Source: Colius striatus (lineage: Eukaryota; Chordata; Aves; Coliiformes; Coliidae). Taken from it: a DNA stretch of 64,000 bases. Every line of letters starts with the position of its first letter. Within the stretch, counting starts at the first letter, position 1. The notes under the pieces were generated by a model. That model searched no databases and had not been told where the DNA came from. It was given only the letters and a program-made list of their open reading frames with translations. The translations under genes were made by a program, and so were the position numbers. The stretch covers positions 9,832,001-9,896,000 of the forward strand of contig NC_084774.1 in the NCBI RefSeq assembly GCF_028858725.1. Direction: 5' to 3'. Below, one piece after another: positions 12,796 through 42,235 of this stretch.

Positions 12796-15700
12796 TATGG
12801 CTCCATAACCTGTGATTTTAAAGGGAAGGCATTTCAGAAGCCAGACTCACGAATGTTTGGCTTAAAGTTTTATTCATGTGTAGCATTTTCTCAGGCAGAT
12901 ATCACTACAGTCCTTCAAACAGCAGATGGCCCAGTGTTTGTGTGAAGGTCAGGTCACCCCTCACATGTATCCCATGAAAAGTCATTGCCCTTCCCTATAA
13001 AACTTCAAAAAATCCTGTCAGAGCCTCAGCACACAGCAATTCCAGACAAGAATTGCTTTCCAAGTACATATATCACTGCCTTTCCCTAATACTATCTTGG
13101 GGAATACCTGTGAGCAGTCCCTAACAAGGCAATAAATATTCAGCAGGGCTCTGGGATGACTTCTAATTACCTCTAATTAGCCTTACAAAGCCTCCCCTGT
13201 GCACACTTAACCAGTTCAGATTTTTCTGGTTGTTATAGTTTTTCCTCCTCTAAAGGCCAGCTCTCAGGTCCTTTTGCACATGGCATCACACTCAGCATCC
13301 TCAACATCCAGAAGAACAAATCCTTTCCAGAAGAAAGGAGGTGATAAATTACATAGGAGCCTGAGGGAATGGGACTGTCCTGCTGGAGAGGTGCAGGAGT
13401 GCCAGATCTGGGAACTGCAGGGAACTCAGGCTGCTTTCCAGCTAGGTTTGCTCACAGAGCCAGTCTTTTGAACCAAATATCCCTCAACAATTCACTTCCA
13501 TGAATTCCAGAGCTCCTTCACTAGTGGGAGAAGAAAAACTATCAAACACCAGCAACAAAAAGCCTCCATTCCTGGAATGTGAGCTTTCAAATCTAGAAAG
13601 TTACCCACAATTCCAGTAAACATCATTTTACAGAGCACAACAAGCAATGCCAAAGTGTGGCCAGATGTTGGGTTTTCTAAGCTTGCTTCTCCTCTGTAAG
13701 GATGCAGCAGTGGCAGAAGGCTGCACAGTGATGCTGAAGAGCTGCCACTGCCAGGTCTCAGGGTTAGGTGACAGGGCTTGTCATGTCTCATCCACAGCCT
13801 GAACCCCCATCTAAACAAGTATCTAAGATTTGTTTTCCTCAGAGCTGTAAAAAGCCTTAGTCAAGAAGTGTAGGCTCCCTGTAGGTTGAGGCAAATCAGA
13901 GTTGAAAAGAACAGATCTCTGGTTTTTGGAGCAAGACTCATGTTTGTGGACTCTTCTGTTTCTATGTTAAGTGGTCAGCACACTTTTTCCTTGCACAAAG
14001 CAAAGCTCAGCTTGATGATTTGAGTCTTCATTAAGGACAAATATGAGAAAACTCTCTCTGGCAGAAAGGAGTCTCCAGAGGAGCCACTTCTGGAGGTGTT
14101 TGAATGGAGAGTGCAGGAGGGCTCTCAGGCCCTGGCAGCACAGCCTTTTATATTGACTATATAGAGCTGATTGATTTTTTTCTTCCCCACTCTGTGCTGT
14201 GTGGAGTTGTCTGTCTGATTTCCATTTTACAACTCTGATGCTGAAGGAGTTTATATGTTTGTTACATGTACCTAAGCTGTAGGATCAAATTCAACTACTC
14301 CCACATGGCAGCAGCTCTGCACCCACCAAATCTTCCATCCCACAAGATGGGTGCAATCTGTGATTTCCATGTTCTGCTCTTCCAAGAGCCTGATTTGCTT
14401 CCCCTGCCAGGAATGAGATGACTGAGACTATTTAAGACTTGCAAATAGTCTGTTATGAGCACCCTTTGGACAGGCAGTGAGGATAACTTGCCCATGCCCG
14501 TCTTTTCCTCCTCTACACAAATTTGACTTCTCCCTGCAGCTCACACATTAGTCAGCAGCTCTCTGACTGCTCTGAAATACTCTCACTGGGATTACAAGAA
14601 GAATGATGTTAGCACGAGCCTTGCTACTGGCAATAAGGGGGTTTGTTAGTTGCTGCTCATTCACCCACAGCTATTTGTGTGTGAAATAGTCTGGGGAATC
14701 CTTTTTCATTTCTCTTCTAGTCCATCATAACAAAATTTGAAAGAATGGCTCAACTCTGACTCCTGATGGTCCTGAGGACATCAAGGGAAGTAAAGCAGAC
14801 AAGTAGACACAGGTCTAGTTGTCTCAAGGCACAGGTTATTGGTTTGGTTTTTGAAGATAGTCTACAAAAAAGAAATATTCCAGTGTCCATTCCTCCAAAT
14901 CACAACCCCCAGCCCCCTCTGAAGGTTTTCCATTGACACAGATGGGTGAAGGTGGTTGATCGTGGGTGTGGGTATCCCACACGAGGGTTTCAAACCCCTG
15001 GAGCAAGAGGTTATTAAGACCAAGAGTTTTGTTCTGTAGAGGAAAGAGCCACTTGATTTTTGAAACCTGGAGGCCAGGGCTGGGAATGGTTTTCCATTCA
15101 GAGATGAATGCCTGATCTTAAACTCACTTCCCATTGGAAATACACTACAGGAGATCAAACAGAGGAATATTTTATCCCCTTAGAGAATAAACTTTCTATG
15201 TCTATTGCTCAGTGTAGAAAATGTCTTCTTCCTGTTGAGCAGTGAAATGAAAAAGACATGACTATCTCCTTTTGCCAAGAGCATTTCCAGCCTGAGCCAG
15301 CCCAAAGGCACAACTTGGTATTTTCAAGTGTCAATCAAAAATGCTTTCCCTTCAGCTGGTGCAGGGTCCAACAATGGGCCATATGGGACATGAGTCCATG
15401 CCAAATGAAGAAGAATTGAATCAGGACTAAAATATGTCAAAGTATCTTCATGCTGATTCCAAGCTCTACAGTTACAAGGATGGGAGGAGACTTGTAGCTT
15501 TGCCAGCCCAGTCATCTTCACTGGCAAAACAAGCAGCAGCTCAGGTATAAATATCCCAGCACTTCAGGCCTCATCCTGCCACTAAAGATCCAGAAAATGT
15601 GACAAAAAAGATTGTTTTTGCAAAAAATAGCTGAGTTCTTAAATAGCATCAGACTGCTGTGGATTTCTGACAATACTTGGATGGGCATGGTCCAGATCCC

Positions 15701-18700
15701 CAAGGATATTCAGGCACTGGAAGTGTTTGTGTTCCTCTGCTCAGGCTGAGCAATGTGCAGTGCTGTGAGGAACTGCTGTGCAAATACACTCCCTGCACCT
15801 GAATCTGGACCCAAGTGAAGGCTGGTGTGGTGTTAATATGAGAACACACTTGAACAATATGAAAGCACCTTTGCAAGCAGGCAAAGAGGCTGTGATTTCA
15901 GGGGCAGATAGTTTAGTTTTAGGGAAACAGTGGGAAATGGGTGCCTCTGAAATCCTTCCTCCTTCATCAAATAAACCCTTGTGATTCAGAAAACTGTGGT
16001 AGTAACAGATGGCTGATGGTTCTTTTCATGTAGGCCAGTCAGCAGGAAAATAACAGAATCATGTGTCTTAATGAGCAGAAAGGGTATGTGAGCCTGAAGG
16101 TACCAGTAATGTGGGAGGTGGATGCAGACAGATCAAGTTGTACCTTCCTGGTTATCAAAAGACTTATCTATTGCCACAAAAACAGATGTGAAGGGGTAAA
16201 TAAATTCAGACTATTATGGGTTGCTTTTTACTGGAGCTCCTGGACTGCCCCATTTCCACATCCCTGGGTGCACTTTGGAGAGACACAATGCCCTGATCAG
16301 GTACCAGTACAGTGAGGGTGGCCACAGCTTGTCTGGCAGCATCAGAAGCTGATGCTCTGAACCTCCTTTTTCTTTCTCTTTTAATTTTGATTGCAGAATT
16401 TCTAGCAGGTACCAAAGGTTATCTCCACTGGCTTGTTTATCCAGACAGGATGATAGATCTCAACAACTCCCAATTCCAGAGGTTTCCTCCTCTTTGACAG
16501 TACTTCTGAGGATTCACATCCTGAGACTGTCAGCTGTGTGTGAATAGATGCAGTCAGTAATGAGGACAGTCATGGGAAAACAAGAAGCTGGAACAGATCT
16601 GTCATTGCAACATCTACTGCAGGAAGCTTTTGGACAGAGCCTAAGGAAGTATATATACTTTTATTTCTTCATCCTAGCTCTTCCAAACTGAAGAGGGACA
16701 AAATGCTGTTGAATTCTGGATATCACCAGAACCCAGCATTTCAGGGTTGCTTCAGAAGCTGTGGGAAAGCTGCCCTTATTTCCTGCACAGGCAAGGCAGG
16801 ACCTCAGTGCCAACGAGTGTGAGCCAGTCACTACTCAACTATAATTGAGATTTAAGAGCTATCATTTCCTATTGGTTAACCAAGGAAATATTTATGGCCA
16901 AAGCCTGGTGCCAAGCACAATATTTATGACCAAGTTTTTAGCACTGACTGCACTTTTTAATGCTGATTTTTGCTCAGAGGACACAGATCACATTCACACA
17001 TTGATGTGGGCATGAAACTGAAGCCCAAACTCATCAAGCCAGAGCTTGGAGCAGGGTCTGTCTCTGGCAAATCTCCTTCTTGCCTTCACTACAGCATTGG
17101 TGAGAGCACATGAAGTAGACATCAGAAGACCTGGATTGCTCTGCTCTACATGCCTGGCTAAAATGTTCTCTGCTCAGGCTGCTAATTCCTGGCATGGGTG
17201 TTGTTCTTGATAGTGTCTATATACCAGGATCAGGGGCCCTCCTGAGCTCCACTGAGTTAACCAGGGGGTGGCTGCAGAAGCTCCCAGCTCCTGCTCTCCA
17301 GCTGGATGCACCACTGAGCCCCTGACATTCATAGCCTGGGACATTGAGCAGATTTATTACCCTGCACAGTAATACATCAGACCAGAAGCTCAGGGGAGGT
17401 TGTAACCTATTCAGCCACCACATCTGGCTAATTACACTGTGACTCTCACCAAGCCTTGCTCTGCTTGTAGCACGCAGTGCCCTTGGACAGGTTTGTGCTG
17501 GTTTGGAAGAGGTGATCTGTAGTCAGTGCTGATGATGGAGAGAAAAGAGAAAGGGTTTGTCAGTCAGTCAACTCCAGATTTCTTTAGCAGATAAACTGGG
17601 CAGCATTTGCCCTCTAGTGAGGAAGGACAAGAGCCTAATTTAGATCTACAAAGCTGAGCAATGAAACCAAAGCCATCCTTGGAGAACAAACTTGTCTGCA
17701 GAGACATGTTTCTGTTCTGTAATCTAAAAATCCATTGCCTTGGGTCTCAAGAGATGCAAAAACTTCCTCCTTGTTCTTTGCAGGCTTTTCACCATGAACT
17801 CTGGCATTTCCAAATAAGATGTAAAGGTTTATCTGGTTTGTAACATGAGGTCTTTAATGGCTATAGAGCTGGAAAACTTAATGAGACCATAACTTGCTGC
17901 TTTGCACCCTTTCCATTTTCAGTGTTTGATTCGCTTTGTTTTGGCATAGCCAGAATCACAAATCCTCTTGTTGCTTTATTAACCATGAACCTTAGTCCAA
18001 AATTCCCAGGATATATCTGAGTGAGGAACAGAAAAAGGAGGAATTCAGAGAAGAAATGTCTGGATTAGTGCATTTTGCTGACATCAGGCAACACCTTGAG
18101 TTAATGTTTGAAGAAACAGATCATCAGCATGGTACAGAGCTGTAGAGGAGATAGAGGTGGGAACCAGCCAGGATCAAAGATGGTGAGAGAATTCCCTCTG
18201 CTCCCATCAGCACAAACTGTCCAGGGGTAAATACAACTGGATGCTCCCCAGAGCTTCACGATGGAGCTAATCCTGCAAGGTGCTGAGCCCCCTTAACTCC
18301 CAGCTCAGTAATGCATGTGAAGTTCAAGGCAACACAATAGGTTAATGCATTAGGGCTCTTGTGCTTCGATTCCAATCTCAATCAGCTCTCAGAGAGGAGG
18401 TTGCATTCACCACCCTGCCCTGCTGTGAAGTGTGTAAATTATCTGCTCCATTGAGCATCTCCACGTGGCTGGAACTGGGGGGGCTGCCCAGGGTCAGGGC
18501 TGTGCTGTTTTGACTGGAGGGAATGTGTCTGTGGTAGCCCTGAGTACTCAGGGCTGGGCTGCCAGGCAAGGGGCTGCCAGTTTTGTCTGCTCACTGTATG
18601 CACTTTGTGATGAAAACTAATCTAGAAAGGAATCACATGCAGCTTTGGAGCATCTCACATCAGATGTATTGCTCATCACCAACACAAAGCTGCTTTCTCA

Positions 18701-21700
18701 CTGTAGGTGCTATAACTACTGTAAAGCCATGACCCAGCCTTTGTCCTCAGTCTCATCAGTGCCACGAGGATGCTGCAGGAAATAATAAGAGGCTACAGTA
18801 GTTTTGTATGGTTGGAAGCTCATCTCCACAGCCAGCTTCCAAGAAGGAAAAAGAAGGGAGAAACCTGAGTTTCAGAACCACATCTACTGCTTTAGAAAGA
18901 AATCATTACTCCACTTGCTTTTTCTCTGCTGTTTTTACTCCCATGCAGGGGTGTCAGCTTCCCTACATGGCCAAAAGTCTCTTCCAGAGTAAAAATGTTT
19001 AATTTAGTTAGAAATGTCTTTCACAACCTTCTGGTGCTTTGCAGCCAATCTGAAAGAAATCTGAATAAATCAGAGTCACTCTGGTGAGGCCAGCAGGTCC
19101 TTGCAGACTTCCCCAGGGGCAGAGGGAGCTTGCTCTTCTGAGAAACAGCCTCTCACATCTCTCTGCTCTGCACATTTCACTGCAAAGATATCTCTCCCCT
19201 TTCAGTGTTGATTTTCTTCCTACTGCTTTTGCTCCAGCTGCAGTCTCTGTTGTTGATGATGAAGCAGTGAGGAAGAGGAGAGAGAAATCTTTAGCATAGG
19301 GATGGGGACAAGGGAAAAAATAGAAGCAGACCACCTTTGAATGTGAAGGTGATGTTTCTGAAGCCTCCCATTAACTAGCTTTGTCCCCTGTGTCATGCCC
19401 AAGCAGGGAATAAGGAGATATCGTTATTATGTCCCACCTCTTCAGATTCAAACATCCAGAGGACATTTTACAACATAAACAGAGGCTGAGGGCTCACCCT
19501 CAAGAGCTGGCAGTGCCATCCAAGGCAAAATCACAGAGAGAGAGGGCAAATTCAAAGAAAACATGCTGTCCTGGGGCTCCCCATGTGTGCAGTGTGCCTC
19601 TGCCTACTTCAGCAGCTGAATTTTTCCTGCATTGAGGTGGTGATGGCAGGATGGGGGCTTAGGCACAGTTCACATGCAACACCTGCCTCTCAGGGACCTT
19701 CAGCCCCCTTCTGCCAGTGCCTTTGATAAGACAAAAGTTATTTGTGAAAGGGCTGAAATGGGGAGGAGCTCTGCAGGAGTGCAGAATGCAAGGCAATGGT
19801 TTCAAGAGTTACCAGATCCTTGCAGAATCCTAGCATCCCAATAAATGAAGCACTTGAACCTGAGCTTGGTACTGTCTTGCCCTTATTCCAAGGACAAGTC
19901 TGAGATTTCATTGAAAGCCTTGAGGGAAACACTGCCTTAGATCTGTTTAGTTCAATCTACAGCTTTCAATAGCTGGGGTGTTTGCATTCAGCTTTGGTGA
20001 ACATCTGGATTACCCAGACCATCCATGTCTTTCTCAGACAAAGGAAGATAATCATAATGAGGAGGCTCAGAGAATCAGGCTGGAGTTGCAGCTTTCTCCC
20101 ACAATGAAAAAATCATTCAAGCCTTTAAATGGCATCTTTTGTCCCAGTCTGAGTCCCCTGCACACGTGCCTGTGGAAGGCACTGCCTCCCAAACACACAC
20201 AGGAGCTGATGGAGATTTCGTTATGGCCCAGTGATGCAGAAAGAAACTGGCACTGAGATGTAACAAGGTCACTTCAAGGCACAGAACCCTCTGTAAAATA
20301 TGCTCATCCCTCACATCATAGAAAAACAGAGGCAGGGGGGTGAGAGATAAACCTTTCATTTACAGGAACTAGTGATTTATGACTGATTTCCAAAGGAAGG
20401 AAATCCTTTTTTAATCAACATTATTTATAGGGTTAATCCAAAGGCTGGATTTGCTCCTTTGCTTTGCCAGCATGGAAACCAAGGCAAGGGGAAGATGGAT
20501 GGGGTTTGTCCATGGGGTTTGAAGCAGGTCTGCACAGGAGAGCCTGTAGTCAAGGATGCCTGTGTTATTTATGGCCAAGGGAATAACTGAGCTTGGATCC
20601 CTTGCGTTTGGTTTCCCAACATGTGACCTGTGCAGAGCACCAGCCTCCTTGAAAAAACTGCCCCTAGGAATTCCTGTTTCCCACCAGGAGCCTTTGGCAG
20701 TTTGTAAGATTCATTGTACTTGGTGCTTGTTGCTGGAAACCAGATGAGCTGAAAGCCAGGATTGCCTCAGTTAAGGGAGGAAGAGGAGCAGAGCAGCACA
20801 CAAACTGCACTGACATCCCTCTCCCTCCAGACTTCACAGAGCAAAAAGGGTTTTAAAGTAAAAGGTTTTTCTGGTTGCTGCAGATGGGTGTTTGGGAATG
20901 TGTGGTTGCAGTGTGTGTGTGAGTGATGCTGATTTTACCCTGATGTGGAATGATGGCCCTTTTGCTGCCCTATTGCTGGCTGTTGGAAGGTGCTCAGTGC
21001 TGCACAGGACCTGGCTCTCAGGCTGTAACCCACATCTCAGCTTTAAATTCATTAGATCTCACATCTGCTGTCATTCAATCAGTGCAGGATGGTTCCCTGG
21101 AATGAGCAGCCTGGATTTTTATAGCATGTCACAGGTACTCAGGTGCTGCAGTGAGGGTCAGGACACCCAAAGCAAGGCAGGAACACCCTGCAGGACTCCA
21201 GACACCCAGTGCAAAAAATGGTGGGGTTTGTCATTTGAAAGGCTGACAACTGTTGAAGAAGAGATAAGAAAAGACAAAATGAGTTTGGTGTTAAACTGAT
21301 GTTATTTATAATCTCACTACAGACCTAATTTCTCTAGTGGCTTTAATCCTTCCCATTTTCAGCCAGCAATCTATTCTATTGCAAGATGTTTGAGATGCTT
21401 TGGGAGTAGGGCAATTATAATACATAAAATATGTAGCTAGCATTATTAAAACAGGCTTTGATTAATTTTTGCAGCTGGCAACAGCACCTCTGCCTGAAAG
21501 AGAAATCCATTTGCAGTCCATGTGGATGCAACTGTGTTAATGTCAAAGCCAGCTTGAAAATGAAATGGAGAGGGCTCTACCCTGCCTCCTGTGTGAGGAA
21601 TCAAGGATCTGAGATGAAGGGCTGGAGTGATAATTCTCTACTAACACAAGGAATTCTCTTTTGCTTCACAAAAAGTCTTCATGACCTCAGCAGAGTTATT

Positions 21701-22505
21701 TGGGGTGTGTTGAAGGTACACCCAGGTATATTGATTGTTCAAGTAACCTCTGGTCTCAGTCTCCCCTTTGATTTGCATATTGCCTGTGGGCAGAGCCTAA
21801 GACTGTGTTTGTACAGCACCAAGCACAGCACATCCCTGTTCTCATGGGCAGCTTCATCAGCCCAATAACTGTTGACAGCAAAGCTACACGTCCAGGCCAG
21901 GACTGTCTCTCAGGTTAATTACCCTGTTAGTCTACAAGAGTGATTCTGAAAACCATTTGGACGAGATTAAACAGACAGCTTTTGTTAATTAGGAACTGTT
22001 TGGGCTTCAGGTGCAATAAGGGTCCCAGATGGCCCCTTAGCCCTCACCTCTGGCTGCAGCTGGTGGCTGCATCTCTCCCTTTATTTCTCATGCTCAAACT
22101 TTTGCTGCCTGCAGCCCGTTCGCTGGAGCACGCAGATTCTCTCCTCCTCCTAAGCAGGAGGTGGGCAGGTCTAACTACATTAAATATACAAACATACTGA
22201 GCTCCCTCTCTGCTCCACCGAGGGCTGGTGTGGGCATTGGTGGCCCATGAGCAGCAAAATCTGAGCTAAGGCTACCCAAAGGGCTGGGGGAAGGGTGATA
22301 ACAGCAGCAGCAACAAATAAACCCAGCAGGCAAACCGCCCCGTAGGAAAGGAGAGAGGAGCAAGCAGGAGAGCTCAGGAGGAGGCTGAGCCTTTCAGGTC
22401 TCTTTACAGGAGCTTTCTGCAGCCCTTGCACTTCTCTTGCAAATAGATGTGCATCAGTGTCCCAGGGAAGAGCATCTCCCTGGGAGGAAGAGCTGGAAAT
22501 CAGTC
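12796..22505. other. Upstream flank of CHRNA4
   Basis: This stretch should hold the CHRNA4 promoter near its right end, but no CpG island, convincing TATA box or initiator could be assigned. Possible regulatory motifs lie at 16872-16933 and in an AT-rich stretch at about 21300-21470. No exon was recognised. Confidence 0.5.
16872..16933. promoter_or_regulatory. Palindrome and duplicated 15-mer, possible cis-element
   Basis: A perfect 12-base palindrome TTGGTTAACCAA (16872-16883), whose core resembles HNF1/grainyhead-type GGTTAACC sites, is followed by AATATTTATGGCCAA (16887-16901) and AATATTTATGACCAA (16919-16933). Function is not shown. Confidence 0.25.
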
Positions 22506-22578
22506 AGAAGAGGAAAGAAAAACCAAACAGAAGAGGAAAGAAAAAACAAACAGAAGAGGAAAGAAAAACCAACCAAAC
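22506..22578 (+). repeat. 23-bp purine-rich tandem repeat, three copies, just upstream of the CHRNA4 ATG
   Basis: Units start at 22506, 22529 and 22552 and share AGAAGAGGAAAGAAAAA followed by CCAAAC or a near variant. They differ by only one to three bases. The array ends about 145 bases before the CHRNA4 start codon, so it lies in the 5' untranslated region or the core promoter. Confidence 0.85.
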
Positions 22579-22722
22579 CACAAGCTGTTCTCTCTTCCCA
22601 GAGGCAGGTGAGGGGCAGAACAAGGAGTTCAGGGGAATGAAGCTGAGGAATCCAGAGACTCGGAGAGGAAAAGTTGCCCTGACGGGAGACTCTGCGTGCT
22701 AGAGCCTGAGCTCTGCTCCACA

Positions 22723-41114
<18,392 letters not shown>

Positions 41115-41321
41115 ATATAGCCCCAGAAGGAAGAAAGTATATCCTTCCCCATGGATTTTAGCTTACCTGGAAGGAGCAGAGAAACAGAGACAGCCCTTTG
41201 AATAATCTCCTGTGTGTCCGTGCTTGAGTTGCTCCTGAGCTCTCTGCGAATACTTCCCAAGGTCATATCATTTGGCCAAGCCATTTTCACCTCCTCCATC
41301 TAATTTAGGGGAAAAGTTCTT

Positions 41322-41327
41322 ATTAAA
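41322..41327 (+). promoter_or_regulatory. CHRNA4: Possible proximal poly(A) signal ATTAAA for CHRNA4
   Basis: An ATTAAA hexamer lies about 210 bases after the stop codon. No clear G/T-rich element follows closely, so it is the weaker of the two candidates. Confidence 0.35.
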
Positions 41328-41548
41328 GTCTGTACATAGCATGGTGGCATTCATTGGCATGTACTCAGCAATGTAAGAACACGAGCTTCTTCCCTAAAGC
41401 AGCACATAAAGAGGCTTTGCATCTACAAACCAGCCCCTGGCAAATTATCTCCAGTTGTCTTCAAAGGTCTCAGTGTGGTCTTAGTAACTTTTGCCCTGTC
41501 AAGCTGAAGTGGTTCAGGACTGTGTGTCCTTGTGTGAGTCATTTTATA

Positions 41549-41554
41549 AATAAA
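41549..41554 (+). promoter_or_regulatory. CHRNA4: Likely poly(A) signal AATAAA for CHRNA4
   Basis: A canonical AATAAA lies 435 bases after the stop, followed within 25-50 bases by a G/T-rich run (TGTGCAGGGTGTAAGTCTGTG). This is the expected layout of a cleavage and polyadenylation site, with cleavage probably near 41570. Confidence 0.55.
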
Positions 41555-42089
41555 GCTCCAGCTTTGGGATACCTGTGCAGGGTGTAAGTCTGTGGGCAGA
41601 TGATCAAGCCAGACTGGAAAGGCTGAGAAACTTGCTTGGGGCAGCTCAGTCCCTTTGGGATGAATAGTGGTCACTAACACAGTAGTTTCAGTCTTTATAT
41701 TGACAGGTTGACATTGGCCAGTGCCTTTGAGAAGCCATGGAGACCACAGCTGGGTGAGGATCACCCAAACAAAGGGACCTTTGGGGTTGGGGTTCAGACT
41801 GAGCTGGTTGCACTTTAGTGGGAAAACCTGAGCAGGACACAGAGCCATGCTTGGGAATTCAGACTGGCCTTTGCAGTAATGACATGTATTGTGGCCTTAT
41901 ATTTGGCCAGCTGTTTCAGCAGCTGTGCCTTTCCCAGCTCTCTCCAAACTAAACCAAGCTTTGTGCTCATCTTTCCTTGCTTTGGGACCTGCAGAAAGAA
42001 GGAAGGGACAGACACCATGGCCAGATGGTGGGAGGGTTGCTGGAGCCCTGTCATACACAGATTCTGCCTGTTCTCTGTATACAACCACA

Positions 42090-42235
42090 GCACAGTGACC
42101 ATACTGGAACAGACCATTAGACCATCCAGCTCAGCATCTCCTCACTTTAATACTCACAAACCCACCTTTCCCATCTTCATGGCTGATTGCTGAGTGCCAG
42201 GTGGGAACAGCCCAGCAGGACCCAGCCCAGCATCT
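42090..42235 (+). repeat. Old interspersed repeat resembling a sauropsid family
   Basis: The segments CCATACTGGAACAGACCATT, AGACCATCCAGCTCAGCATC and, further on, GAGTGCCAGGTGGGAACAGC resemble a repeat common in turtle and crocodilian DNA, whose consensus contains a CATACTGGGTCAGACCAATG-type motif. The class is uncertain. Confidence 0.4.

Larger units (their letters stand above)
41115..41575 (+). other. CHRNA4: Probable CHRNA4 3' untranslated region
   Basis: This non-coding stretch runs from the CHRNA4 stop to the AATAAA at 41549. Its 3' limit is inferred from that signal and the G/T-rich stretch just after it. No other gene is seen in it. Confidence 0.5.

Noticed and set aside
1-22000. 3' exons of the expected neighbour KCNQ2
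   Set aside because: KCNQ2 lies on this side in mammals, but no potassium-channel coding sequence was found on either strand, so it is probably left of the window.
22600-22722. Core promoter of CHRNA4
   Set aside because: No TATA box, CpG island or initiator stands out enough to place a transcription start.
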